This document shows, one piece after another, positions 1 to 6,766 of a DNA stretch of 17,674 bases. A model generated the notes under the pieces. The model was not told the origin of the DNA. It saw only the letters and a program-made list of their open reading frames with translations, and did no database searches. Source of the DNA: Clostridia bacterium. Its GTDB lineage: Bacteria; Bacillota_A; Clostridia; Christensenellales; Aristaeellaceae. Each line of letters opens with the position of its first letter. The first letter of the stretch is position 1. Location of the stretch: the NCBI GenBank assembly GCA_017509065.1, contig JAFWQM010000154.1:1-17674 (forward strand), written 5' to 3'. The position numbers were made by a program, and so were the translations under genes.

Positions 1-1
1 A

Positions 2-454
2 ACCGTGGAAAGCGATACCGTCGCCCTCACTGTGCTTTTCGACATTGTCATCGCAGAACAGCCGATAAATGCTTCTGTGAATGTGGGAGAAACCGCCACT
101 TTCGAAGTCAAGGCCAAAGGCGCGGAAAGCTACCAGTGGTATTATCAGAAGCCGGGCGAAACCGAATGGAATAAGGTTACAAAGAACGGCAATTCCGCAG
201 TGTATACCCTGACTGTTCAGGCGCGGCACAACGGCTTCCAATACAAATGCGAAATGAAAAATGATGAAAAAACTCTGGAGAGCGATGTTGTCACGCTGAC
301 CGTGGCGGAACATCCTGCCGAGCAGGAGCAAGCGACCGAGCAAGAGCAGACCCCTGAACAGGAACAAGCTGCGGAACCAGAGCAAATTATCGAACAGGAA
401 CAGCCTGCGGAGCAAGAGCAATCTTCCGAGCCGGAGCAGACCTCAAACGAGTAA
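2..454 (+). CDS. C-terminal part of Ig-like-domain surface protein (partial)
   Basis: The reading frame is open from the window edge (from base 2), so the start lies upstream. The visible part begins with the end of one beta-rich repeat (TVESDTVALTV). One complete Ig-like domain follows, with the typical pattern VNVGETATFEVKA, then a YQWYY tryptophan core, then a YKCEM cysteine strand, ending ESDVVTLTV. The ends of both domains match, so the intact protein probably carries tandem copies. After the domain comes a low-complexity tail of about 48 residues built from hexads of the type xxEQEQ/xxEPEQ, strongly acidic, ending in TSNE. No LPXTG sorting motif or membrane helix is visible at the C-terminus. 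Such domains are typical of secreted or cell-wall proteins, so an extracellular adhesive or structural role is inferred. A strong terminator follows 15 bases after the stop. Confidence 0.8.
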   Translation, partial: TVESDTVALTVLFDIVIAEQPINASVNVGETATFEVKAKGAESYQWYYQKPGETEWNKVTKNGNSAVYTLTVQARHNGFQYKCEMKNDEKTLESDVVTLTVAEHPAEQEQATEQEQTPEQEQAAEPEQIIEQEQPAEQEQSSEPEQTSNE

Positions 455-468
455 AGCCATCGCTCCCC

Positions 469-494
469 AGCGCCGCCTTCGGGCGGCGCTTTTC
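469..494 (+). terminator. Rho-independent terminator after the Ig-domain gene
   Basis: A 9-bp perfect stem AGCGCCGCC / GGCGGCGCT encloses a TTCG tetraloop and is followed by TTTCTC. The UUCG loop on a GC stem plus T-rich tail is a textbook intrinsic terminator, placed directly after the upstream stop codon. Confidence 0.9.
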
Positions 495-524
495 TCATTG
501 CAGATGATATAAAGGCCGCGTTGC

Positions 525-621
525 GTTACCATTCAGGTATCGAAGTCAGTTAAAGGAGGATACGATGGGGCTGTTCGCCCCAGTGTTCCCTTTGTTGGAA
601 TATTTATAACTGAATGGTAAC
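525..621. repeat. Small copy of the hairpin-repeat family with 12-bp inverted ends
   Basis: Perfect inverted ends GTTACCATTCAG (525-536) and CTGAATGGTAAC (610-621) bound 97 bp. Inside is one hairpin, TGGGGC-tgttc-GCCCCA (566-582), the reverse complement of the GGGGCGAACAGCCCC hairpins at 2.95 and 13.03 kb. Bases 528-552 match 15871-15895 at 21 of 25 positions, and the right end (about 583-622) matches about 16216-16254. The unit is therefore a minimal relative of the large element at 15.9-16.25 kb. CGCGTT occurs just outside both ends (517-522 and 622-627), a possible target duplication, although the left copy is two bases away from the inverted end. Confidence 0.75.
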
Positions 622-662
622 CGCGTTCCCCTTGTTTTTTTCTCCGTTTCAGGTTTTGTCCG

Positions 663-691
663 TTGCGAAACGGGGCAGAATATGATAATAT
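663..691 (+). promoter_or_regulatory. argS promoter (sigma-A type, extended -10)
   Basis: A -35 box TTGCGA (663-668), a 17-bp spacer and a -10 box TAATAT (686-691) preceded by TG at 683-684. Transcription would start near 698, upstream of the ribosome binding site at about 720-728. This rules out the longer in-frame TTG start at 663, which lies in the -35 box. Confidence 0.65.
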
Positions 692-734
692 GTTTTATGT
701 TTTCATTTTATACCAATGGAAGGAAGGACATTTT

Positions 735-2447
735 ATGAACATGAAACAGCGCATCGCCGGCCTGGCGGGAGAAATGCTGGCAGCGGCGTTCCCCGAAGCC
801 CAGGGACTGCCGGAGGATCTGGCCGCATTATTGGAAGTGCCGCCCGATCCCGCCATGGGGGACTATGCTTTCCCCTGCTTCAAGCTGAGCAAGGCGCTGC
901 ACATGGGCCCGCCCATGATCGCAAAGAAGCTGTCCGAAGCGGTCGTCCGGCCCGAAATCGCAAGGGTGGAATGCGTGGGCGGCTACCTGAATTTCTTTTT
1001 CAACCGGGAAAACTTCGCCCGGGAAATGCTCTCCGCCATCATGCAGGCCCCGGACAAATGGGGCAGCAGCGAGGATGGCCAGGGCAAAACCGTGTGCATG
1101 GACTATTCCAGCATCAATATCGCCAAGCGCTTCCATATCGGCCACCTCAGCACCACGGTCATCGGCAACAGCCTGAAACGCATCTATGATTTCCAGGGCT
1201 GGCATACCGTGTCCATCAACCACCTGGGCGACTGGGGCACACAGTTTGGCAAGATGATCTGCGCCTACAAAAAATGGGGCGATAAGGAGACCGTTGAAAA
1301 AGGCGGCGTGGACGAAATGACGAAGCTCTACGTCCGCTTCAACAACGAAGCCGCCGAACATCCCGAACTGGAGGACGAAGGCCGCGCCTGGTTCAAAAAG
1401 ATCGAGGAAGGCGATCCCGAAGCCCTGGAAATCTTCAATTGGTTCAAGAACGTGACGCTCAAGGACGCCATGCGGGTGTATGACATCCTGGACGTGCATT
1501 TTGACAGCTACGCCGGGGAATCCTTCTATGCGGACAAGACCGGCCGCGTGGTGGAAATGCTGGAGGAAAAGGGGCTGCTGGAGGATTCCGACGGGGCCAA
1601 GATCGTGAACCTGGAAGCATTCGATATGCCTCCCTGCCTGATCCTGAAATCCGATGGCGCGACACTCTATCATACCCGCGACCTGGCCGCCGCCATCTAC
1701 CGCAAGGAGACCTATCATTTCGACCAGTGCCTGTATATCGTCGCTTATCAGCAGGACCTGCACTTCAAGCAGCTGTTCAAGGTGCTGGAGCTGATGGGAT
1801 ACGACTGGGTGCAGGATCAGATGAAGCACGTCTCCTTCGGCATGGTGTCCTATGAGGGGCAGGCGCTGTCCACCCGCAAGGGCGTGATGATCTATCTGGA
1901 TGACCTGCTGCAAAAAGCGCAGGAAAAGGCGCTGGACATTATCAAAGAAAAGTCCCCGAACCTGGGAAACAAGGAAGAAGTGGCCCGCCAGGTAGGCGTT
2001 GGCGCGGTGGTCTACTCCACGCTGCAAAACAGCCGCATCAAGGACATCGACTTCCATTGGGATCGTGCCTTGAACTTCGACGGCGAGACCGGCCCCTATG
2101 TGCAGTACACCTTTGCCCGGTGCTGCTCCGTGCTGCGCAAGGCCCCGGAAATCAGCGCCGCGCCGGACTACGCCGCCCTCACCGACGACGAGGCCCAGGC
2201 CCTGCTGCGCCTGCTGTCCCGCTTCCCGGAGGCCGTCGCCGAAGCCTGCCAGAAAAACGAGCCCTTTATGGTCACCCGCGCGACGACCGAAATCGCCAAG
2301 GCGTACAACAAGTATTACTACGAGCACCGCATCCTGGACGACGACCCCGCCGCCACGGCCGCGCGGCTCCAATTGACCGACGCGACCCGGCAGGTGATCA
2401 AAACCGGCCTGTATCTCATCGGCCTGGAAGCGCCGGAACGCATGTAA
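735..2447 (+). CDS. argS: Arginyl-tRNA synthetase
   Basis: Cytoplasmic class Ia aminoacyl-tRNA synthetase that charges tRNA-Arg with arginine using ATP. The 570-residue length fits the family (about 550-600). The N-terminal tRNA D-loop recognition domain (about residues 1-85) includes the family-typical GDYAFPCFKLSKAL. The catalytic HIGH signature is FHIGHLSTT (HIGH at 134-137). The second class I signature is LSTRKG (378-383), a variant without the usual first lysine, as in many ArgRS proteins. The C-terminal DALR anticodon-binding domain starts near the GPYVQYTFARCCS segment. The chosen ATG at 735 is preceded by AGGAAGGA with a spacing of about six bases. The longer in-frame start at 663 falls in the promoter and would add 24 atypical residues. 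The gene has its own promoter and is followed within 40 bases by a hairpin-repeat element. Confidence 0.97.
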   Translation: MNMKQRIAGLAGEMLAAAFPEAQGLPEDLAALLEVPPDPAMGDYAFPCFKLSKALHMGPPMIAKKLSEAVVRPEIARVECVGGYLNFFFNRENFAREMLSAIMQAPDKWGSSEDGQGKTVCMDYSSINIAKRFHIGHLSTTVIGNSLKRIYDFQGWHTVSINHLGDWGTQFGKMICAYKKWGDKETVEKGGVDEMTKLYVRFNNEAAEHPELEDEGRAWFKKIEEGDPEALEIFNWFKNVTLKDAMRVYDILDVHFDSYAGESFYADKTGRVVEMLEEKGLLEDSDGAKIVNLEAFDMPPCLILKSDGATLYHTRDLAAAIYRKETYHFDQCLYIVAYQQDLHFKQLFKVLELMGYDWVQDQMKHVSFGMVSYEGQALSTRKGVMIYLDDLLQKAQEKALDIIKEKSPNLGNKEEVARQVGVGAVVYSTLQNSRIKDIDFHWDRALNFDGETGPYVQYTFARCCSVLRKAPEISAAPDYAALTDDEAQALLRLLSRFPEAVAEACQKNEPFMVTRATTEIAKAYNKYYYEHRILDDDPAATAARLQLTDATRQVIKTGLYLIGLEAPERM

Positions 2448-2608
2448 AAAACTCGTATTTGAAAAGCAGACAACAGAGAACGCTGGGCGCTCCGCGCGCC
2501 CAGACCTGCGCCAAAGGACTTCGTCCTCTGGACTCCGATAGGCGATTTTACTTGGATGGGCAGAGAAAACAGATTACGCCAGTCGATATGGAGTTACGGA
2601 AGTTAGAG

Positions 2609-2732
2609 GCTTCTGGCCCAAGAAAGCCTGGGAAAACCCCAGGGGAAAGCTCGCTTTCCCCTGGCGATTCTTCCCTGGCTTTCCCCGGACGCGAAGCGTT
2701 CGGGCTGGCGGCTTAGCCGCCGGGCCAGAAGC
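2609..2732 (-). repeat. Core unit of element A (11-bp inverted ends)
   Basis: The ends are GCTTCTGGCCC (2609-2619) and GGGCCAGAAGC (2722-2732), perfect inverted copies. Inside are three hairpins: a 12-bp-arm palindrome CCAGGGGAAAGC/GCTTTCCCCTGG (2639-2664), CCGGACGC-gaa-GCGTTCGG (2685-2703, one G-T pair) and GGCGGC-tta-GCCGCC (2707-2721). Hairpin order shows that this copy is reversed relative to those at 12795-12919 and 16040-16140. Confidence 0.8.
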
Positions 2733-2844
2733 ATTACGTCGATAGCTCCTCCGTCATTCTAAAGCATCAGCGGGAACAAACTCTGCTCTCCAAGCCAAGC
2801 AATACCGCTATGTGGGTCCAGGGGCCTCAGGCCCCTGGTCGGGG

Positions 2845-2950
2845 ACGAACCGCCGATGACCGCCTGTGGCGGGAATCTCATCGGCGGTGAGATCAGCCGA
2901 AACAAGCAATCTCGCCATGAAGGCGAGTTGCGCCGTTTGAGGCTGCGGAA
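2845..2950. repeat. Structured 106-bp segment splitting the right arm of element A
   Basis: In element B the first and second arm hairpins are joined by TTGGGGT. Here the corresponding join is opened by 106 bp. The segment has two folded parts. One is a 10-bp stem CCGCCGATGA/TCATCGGCGG (2850-2859, 2878-2887) enclosing CCGCC-tgt-GGCGG (2860-2872). The other is a long interrupted stem-loop at 2894-2945 whose tip is CTCGCC-atgaa-GGCGAG (2911-2926). I see no clear target duplication. Confidence 0.6.
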
Positions 2951-2992
2951 CTGGGGCGAACAGCCCCAGCGTAACCCCTTTACAGCAGCATA

Positions 2993-3021
2993 TAACCAAC
3001 AGATCAACTGAGACATATAAT
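2993..3021 (+). promoter_or_regulatory. Probable dapF promoter
   Basis: A perfect TATAAT (3016-3021) lies 17 bp after a weak -35 (TAACCA, 2993-2998), just outside the right end of element A. The start codon is 31 bases after the -10. Confidence 0.45.
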
Positions 3022-3052
3022 AGATAACAGAACCCCGAAAGGAGGCAGCGGC

Positions 3053-3889
3053 ATGAAGTTTACGAAAATGCACGGCATCGGCAACGATTACATTTATGTC
3101 AATTGCTTTGAAGAGGTGGTCAACGACCCCGAACGGCTTGCCATCGTCATGTCCCGGCCTCATTTCGGGGTAGGGGCTGACGGGCTGATCCTGATCGAGC
3201 CAAGCGACAGCGCGGACTTCGCTATGCGCATATACAACGCCGATGGCAGCGAAGCGGACATGTGCGGCAACGGCATCCGCTGCGTGGGCAAGTTTGTGTA
3301 CGAACGCGGCCTGACGGACAAAACCGAGCTGACCATCGACACCAAGGGCGGCCTGCGACAGATTCAGTTGTTTGTGGAAAACGGCAAGGTGGCGCGGGTG
3401 AAGGTGGACATGGGCACGCCCGAGCTGAACCCGAGGCTCATCCCCGTGAACCTGCCGGGCGAAATGGTGCTGCGCCACCGTCTGCAGATCATGGGCCAGA
3501 CCTGGTACATCACCTGCGTGAACATGGGCAACCCCCACGCCGTGCTGTTCGTGCGCGACCCGGAGGTCATCGACCTGCCCACCATCGGCCCCATGATCGA
3601 GCATCATCCCCTGTTCCCCCGCCGCACCAACGTAGAGTTCGTGCGCATCATCGACCGGGGCATCCTGCAAATGCGCGTGTGGGAGCGCGGCGCGGGCGAA
3701 ACCTTAGCTTGCGGCACCGGCGCATGCGCGGCGCTGGTCGCCACTGTGCTGGCGGGCCTCTGCGACCGCACCGTGCAGATGAAGCTGTCCGGCGGCAACC
3801 TGCTTTTGCACTGGAACGCTGGCGACAACCACGTCTACCAGACCGGCCCCGCCGCCTTCGTGTACGACGGGGAATGGCTGGAGGATTGA
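3053..3889 (+). CDS. dapF: Diaminopimelate epimerase
   Basis: Converts LL- to meso-diaminopimelate, the precursor of lysine and of the peptidoglycan cross-link. It is a cofactor-independent two-cysteine epimerase acting in the cytoplasm. The N-terminus KFTKMHGIGNDYIYVN is the family hallmark. The first catalytic cysteine is C71 in NADGSEADMCGNGIRC, and the second is C220 in GAGETLACGTGACAA. The 278-residue length is normal and both halves of the duplicated fold are present. The start is fixed by AAAGGAGG eight bases upstream of the ATG. It lies just upstream of dapL, which supplies its substrate, but with a separate promoter and a palindromic repeat between them, so the two are neighbours rather than a strict operon. 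Confidence 0.97.
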   Translation: MKFTKMHGIGNDYIYVNCFEEVVNDPERLAIVMSRPHFGVGADGLILIEPSDSADFAMRIYNADGSEADMCGNGIRCVGKFVYERGLTDKTELTIDTKGGLRQIQLFVENGKVARVKVDMGTPELNPRLIPVNLPGEMVLRHRLQIMGQTWYITCVNMGNPHAVLFVRDPEVIDLPTIGPMIEHHPLFPRRTNVEFVRIIDRGILQMRVWERGAGETLACGTGACAALVATVLAGLCDRTVQMKLSGGNLLLHWNAGDNHVYQTGPAAFVYDGEWLED

Positions 3890-3903
3890 TGAAGAGAAGT
3901 TTT

Positions 3904-3967
3904 CTGGGGGAAACCGCTCTTTGGAGGCCAAAGAGCGGTTTCCCCCAGACCCCCTTCCGAGAAAGCC
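3904..3967 (+). repeat. Long palindrome family, copy 1
   Basis: Two perfect 21-bp arms (3904-3924 and 3928-3948) flank the 3-base loop AGG. The arms begin CTGGGGGAAACCGCTC. A tail ACCCCCTTCCGAGAAAGCC (3949-3967) follows. The same unit occurs reversed at 5393-5447 and 9166-9229. It sits 15 bases after the dapF stop and could end transcription or protect the mRNA end, but the stem is not followed by a T-run. Confidence 0.85.
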
Positions 3968-4018
3968 ATAAGGAATACGATCCTTCTGAATTAAAACGAA
4001 AAAAGAACCGTGCGGCGC

Positions 4019-4137
4019 GTGACAAGCCAACGTCATGTGGTATATACTGAACACGGTCTGTCCGAAACCCGCGTTTTCATGTGTTTCGGCTGTCCACATC
4101 ATCACGGGCATGACGCCCGAATCTATGGAGGCTTCAC
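4019..4137 (+). promoter_or_regulatory. dapL promoter and short leader
   Basis: A -35 GTGACA (4019-4024), 18-bp spacer and -10 TATACT (4043-4048), each one mismatch from consensus. The roughly 85-base leader can form CCGAAAC/GTTTCGG (4062-4068, 4083-4089) and CGGGC-atgac-GCCCG (4105-4119) before the ribosome binding site TGGAGG. It is too short for a lysine riboswitch; any regulatory role of the hairpins is conjecture. Confidence 0.6.
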
Positions 4138-5346
4138 ATGAAAATCAACACCAACCTGGCAAATCTGCCCGCAGGATATTTATTTGCAGAAGTCGCCAAG
4201 CGCGTGAAGGAATACTTATCCAAAAACCCGGACGCGGACATCCTGCGCCTGGGCATCGGCGACGTGACGCGGCCTTTGGTACCCGCCGTGGTGGACGCGC
4301 TGAAAAAGGCTGCCGACGAGATGGGCACGCCCCAGGGCTTTCACGGCTACGGCCCGGACTTTGGCTATGACTTTCTGATCAACGCTATCATCAACGCGGA
4401 TTACAGCAGCCGGGGCGTGAAGATCGATTTTGACGAAGTGTTTATTTCCGATGGCGCAAAATCCGACGTGGGCAATTTACAGGAGCTTTTCGGCCCCGAC
4501 GCCAGCATCGCCGTCACCGATCCGGTGTATCCCGTGTACGTGGACTCCAACGCCATGGCGGGCCGCCTGGGCCAGTACGTGAACGGCAAATGGACGAAGC
4601 TCACCTACCTGCCCTGCAACGCGGAGAACGGCTTTGTACCGCCGCTCCCGGACAAAAAGGTGGACGTGATCTACCTCTGCTACCCCAATAACCCCACCGG
4701 CACGGTGTTGACGAAGGAACAGCTGAAACCTTTCGTGGATTGGGCGCTGGAGAATGACGCGCTGATCGTGTACGACGCGGCCTACAAAGCCTTTATCTCC
4801 GACCCGGACATTCCCCGGAGCATTTATGAAATCCCCGGCGCAAAACGCTGCGCCATGGAATGCTGCTCCTTCTCCAAGACCGCGGGCTTCACCGGCACGC
4901 GCTGCGCTTATTCTGTAGTACCCAAGGAGCTGGTGTTCGACGGCGTAAGCCTGAACCGCGTCTGGGGACGCCGCCAGGCCACCAAGTTCAATGGCGTTTC
5001 CTATCCCGTCCAGCGCGCGGCGGAGGCGGTGTACTCCCCCGAGGGCATGGCGCAGAACATGGAGAACATCGCCTACTACCGTCAGAACGCCAGGGTCATC
5101 CGGGAAGGGCTGCAAAGCGCGGGCATTCAGGTGTTCGGCGGCATCCACGCCCCCTATATCTGGATGAAGACGCCGAACAACATGCCCTCCTGGGACTTCT
5201 TCGACCTGCTGCTCACCCAGGCTCACGTGGTCGGCACTCCCGGCGAAGGCTTCGGTCCCGCAGGCGAAGGCTACTTTCGCCTGACCGCGTTCAATACGCT
5301 GGAAAAGACCAGGGAAGCAGTCGACCGAATCATTGAGATTTTGTAA
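4138..5346 (+). CDS. dapL: LL-diaminopimelate aminotransferase
   Basis: PLP-dependent class I/II aminotransferase that makes LL-diaminopimelate directly from tetrahydrodipicolinate and glutamate, bypassing the succinylase/acetylase routes. At 402 residues it matches the DapL family (about 400-410). The N-terminal signature [20 protein letters not shown] and [12 protein letters not shown] are typical of DapL rather than generic aspartate aminotransferases, as is [19 protein letters not shown]. Catalytic features are YPNNPTGT, the PLP-binding VYDAAYKAF and the Schiff-base lysine K247 in [12 protein letters not shown]. The C-terminal [10 protein letters not shown] holds the carboxylate-binding arginine. 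The ATG is preceded by TGGAGG about six bases away. dapF just upstream performs the next reaction in the pathway. Confidence 0.96.
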   Translation: MKINTNLANLPAGYLFAEVAKRVKEYLSKNPDADILRLGIGDVTRPLVPAVVDALKKAADEMGTPQGFHGYGPDFGYDFLINAIINADYSSRGVKIDFDEVFISDGAKSDVGNLQELFGPDASIAVTDPVYPVYVDSNAMAGRLGQYVNGKWTKLTYLPCNAENGFVPPLPDKKVDVIYLCYPNNPTGTVLTKEQLKPFVDWALENDALIVYDAAYKAFISDPDIPRSIYEIPGAKRCAMECCSFSKTAGFTGTRCAYSVVPKELVFDGVSLNRVWGRRQATKFNGVSYPVQRAAEAVYSPEGMAQNMENIAYYRQNARVIREGLQSAGIQVFGGIHAPYIWMKTPNNMPSWDFFDLLLTQAHVVGTPGEGFGPAGEGYFRLTAFNTLEKTREAVDRIIEIL

Positions 5347-5371
5347 CACGGGGAACCAATCTGCATATAAT
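5341..5371 (+). promoter_or_regulatory. Possible purA promoter
   Basis: TATAAT at 5366-5371 with TTGTAA (5341-5346, overlapping the dapL stop) at a long 19-bp spacing. A transcript from here would run through the palindrome at 5393-5447 into purA. Moderate support only. Confidence 0.35.
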
Positions 5372-5392
5372 CTTTCCCTTCCATCCCGAATC

Positions 5393-5447
5393 GGTTTTCG
5401 GAAGGGGTGCGGGGGAACCGCTTTTGACGCAAAAGCGGTTCCCCCGC
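5393..5447 (-). repeat. Long palindrome family, copy 2 (reversed)
   Basis: Perfect 18-bp arms (5409-5426 and 5430-5447, beginning GCGGGGGAACCGC) around the loop ACG, preceded by GGTTTTCGGAAGGGGT (5393-5408), the reverse complement of the copy 1 tail with small differences. Relative to the other copies, arm bases have changed on both sides so that pairing is kept (CTG/CAG to GCG/CGC at the base). It lies in the leader of purA. Confidence 0.8.
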
Positions 5448-5479
5448 AAGAACTTATTTTACAAAGGGAGGCTACCGGC

Positions 5480-6754
5480 ATGGTACGCGCAATCGTAGGC
5501 GCCAACTGGGGCGACGAAGGAAAAGGAAAAATCACCGACATGCTGGCGGAGAACAGCGACATCGTGATCCGCTTTCAGGGCGGGGCCAACGCGGGCCACA
5601 CCATCATTAACAATTACGGCAAGTTCGCCCTGCACCTGCTGCCCTCCGGCGCGTGCCACCAGCACGTGGTGAACGTGATCGGCCCCGGCGTGGCGCTGGA
5701 CATCGAAGCGCTGCTTTCCGAAATCAAAACGCTGACCGACCGGGGCGTGCCCGCGCCGCGGCTGCTGATCTCCGACCGGGCGCAGGTGCTGATGGAGTAC
5801 CACGTAGCCTTTGACTGCTACGAGGAAGAGCGTTTAGGTAAAGCGTCCTTCGGCTCCACCAAGAGCGGCATCGCGCCATTCTATGGCGATAAGTATATGA
5901 AGATCGGCGTGCAGCTCTGCCAGATGCTGGACAAGGACATCCTGCGCCAGCGGCTTACCAACGCGGCGAAGCTGAAAAACGCCATGCTGGAAAACCTGTA
6001 CCACAAGCCGCTTTTAGATGTGGATCAGCTGACCGAAAAGTATTACTCCCTGGCCAAGCAGATCGAGCCCATGGTGGGCGACGTGGCGCAGTACCTCCAC
6101 AAAGCGGTGAAGGAAGGCAAGCGCATCCTGCTGGAAGGCCAGCTGGGCACCCTGCGCGACCCTGACCACGGCATTTTCCCCTTCACCACGTCCTCCTCTC
6201 CCCTGGCGGGCTTCGGCGCGGTAGGCGCGGGTCTGCCGGTCACGGCCTTTGAGCAGGTCATCGCGGTGACGAAAGCCTATTCCTCCTGCGTGGGCGCGGG
6301 CCCCTTCACCACCGAACTGTTCGGCGACGAGGCGGAAGAGTTGCGCAAGCGCGGCGGCGACGCGGGCGAATACGGCGCGAAGACGGGCCGCCCCCGTCGG
6401 GTGGGCTGGTTCGACGCGGTGGCGACCCGGTACGGCTGCATGGTACAGGGGGCTACGGACTGCGTGATGACCAACCTGGACGTGCTGGGCTACCTGGACG
6501 AAATCAAGGTCTGCGTGGCCTATGAGATCGACGGCGAGCAGGTGAAGGACTTCCCAGTGACGCCCAAGCTGGACAAGGCAAAGCCCGTTTACATCACCCT
6601 CCCCGGCTGGAAGCAGGACATCCGCGGCATCACGAAATATGAAGACCTGCCCGAAAAGTGCCGCCAGTACGTGGAGTTCATCGAAAAGGAAATCGAGTGC
6701 CCCATGACCATGCTCTCCAACGGCCCCAAGCGGGAAGAAATTATTTACAGGTAG
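5480..6754 (+). CDS. purA: Adenylosuccinate synthetase
   Basis: Cytoplasmic enzyme joining IMP and aspartate with GTP to give adenylosuccinate, the first committed step to AMP. The N-terminal P-loop-like GDEGKGK (residues 11-17) includes the catalytic aspartate D12, and GGANAGHTI carries the catalytic histidine H40, equivalent to H41 of the E. coli enzyme. The GTP-linked segments LLEGQLGTLRDPDHGIFPFTT and VGAGPFTTELFG, and C-terminal GWKQDIRGI, are present. At 424 residues it is full length (E. coli about 432). An in-frame upstream extension to 5333 exists but would translate the palindrome; the ATG at 5480 has AAAGGGAGG at a good distance and begins the conserved fold at once. It is 12 bases upstream of cysK, so co-transcription is likely. 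Confidence 0.97.
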   Translation: MVRAIVGANWGDEGKGKITDMLAENSDIVIRFQGGANAGHTIINNYGKFALHLLPSGACHQHVVNVIGPGVALDIEALLSEIKTLTDRGVPAPRLLISDRAQVLMEYHVAFDCYEEERLGKASFGSTKSGIAPFYGDKYMKIGVQLCQMLDKDILRQRLTNAAKLKNAMLENLYHKPLLDVDQLTEKYYSLAKQIEPMVGDVAQYLHKAVKEGKRILLEGQLGTLRDPDHGIFPFTTSSSPLAGFGAVGAGLPVTAFEQVIAVTKAYSSCVGAGPFTTELFGDEAEELRKRGGDAGEYGAKTGRPRRVGWFDAVATRYGCMVQGATDCVMTNLDVLGYLDEIKVCVAYEIDGEQVKDFPVTPKLDKAKPVYITLPGWKQDIRGITKYEDLPEKCRQYVEFIEKEIECPMTMLSNGPKREEIIYR

Positions 6755-6766
6755 GAGGCCCTTATT

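Larger units (their letters stand above)
2483..2978. repeat. Composite hairpin-repeat element A (argS-dapF gap)
   Basis: This fills most of the 605-base gap after argS. From left to right it holds: a two-hairpin arm in inverted orientation (CTGGGCGC-tccgc-GCGCCCAG at 2483-2503, and a stem with AGGAC-ttc-GTCCT at 2511-2531); a spacer; a core with 11-bp inverted ends (2609-2732); a spacer; and a forward two-hairpin arm (CCAGGGGCC-tca-GGCCCCTGG at 2818-2838, and CTGGGGC-gaaca-GCCCCAG at 2951-2969) ending AGCGTAACCCC. The two hairpins of the right arm are separated by a 106-bp extra segment (2845-2950). The same arm-core-arm plan recurs at 12.65-13.05 kb and 15.9-16.25 kb. I see no credible protein-coding gene in the gap. 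Confidence 0.8.

Noticed and set aside
517..627. CGCGTT target duplication proving transposition of the small element.
   Set aside because: The left copy is separated from the inverted end by two bases and the word is short and GC-rich, so it is only suggestive.
663..734. A 24-codon N-terminal extension of ArgS from a TTG at 663.
   Set aside because: The TTG is the promoter -35 box and the extension is not ArgRS-like; ATG 735 has a proper ribosome binding site.
828..2372. A 514-codon open frame antisense to argS.
   Set aside because: The translation (many His/Val/Gly, no recognisable motif) is typical of the complement of a GC-rich gene; argS is certain on the other strand.
2483..2978. CRISPR array or attachment site in the repeat-rich gap after argS.
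   Set aside because: There are no regularly spaced direct repeats with unique spacers and no cas or integrase gene; the repeats are inverted and modular.
3949..3990. Intrinsic terminator function for the palindrome after dapF.
   Set aside because: The stem is followed by ACCCCCTTCCG, not a T-run, and the same tail occurs in reversed copies that do not follow genes in that direction.
4049..4137. Lysine riboswitch in front of dapL.
   Set aside because: The leader is only about 85 bases and shows two small hairpins, far short of the five-helix lysine aptamer.
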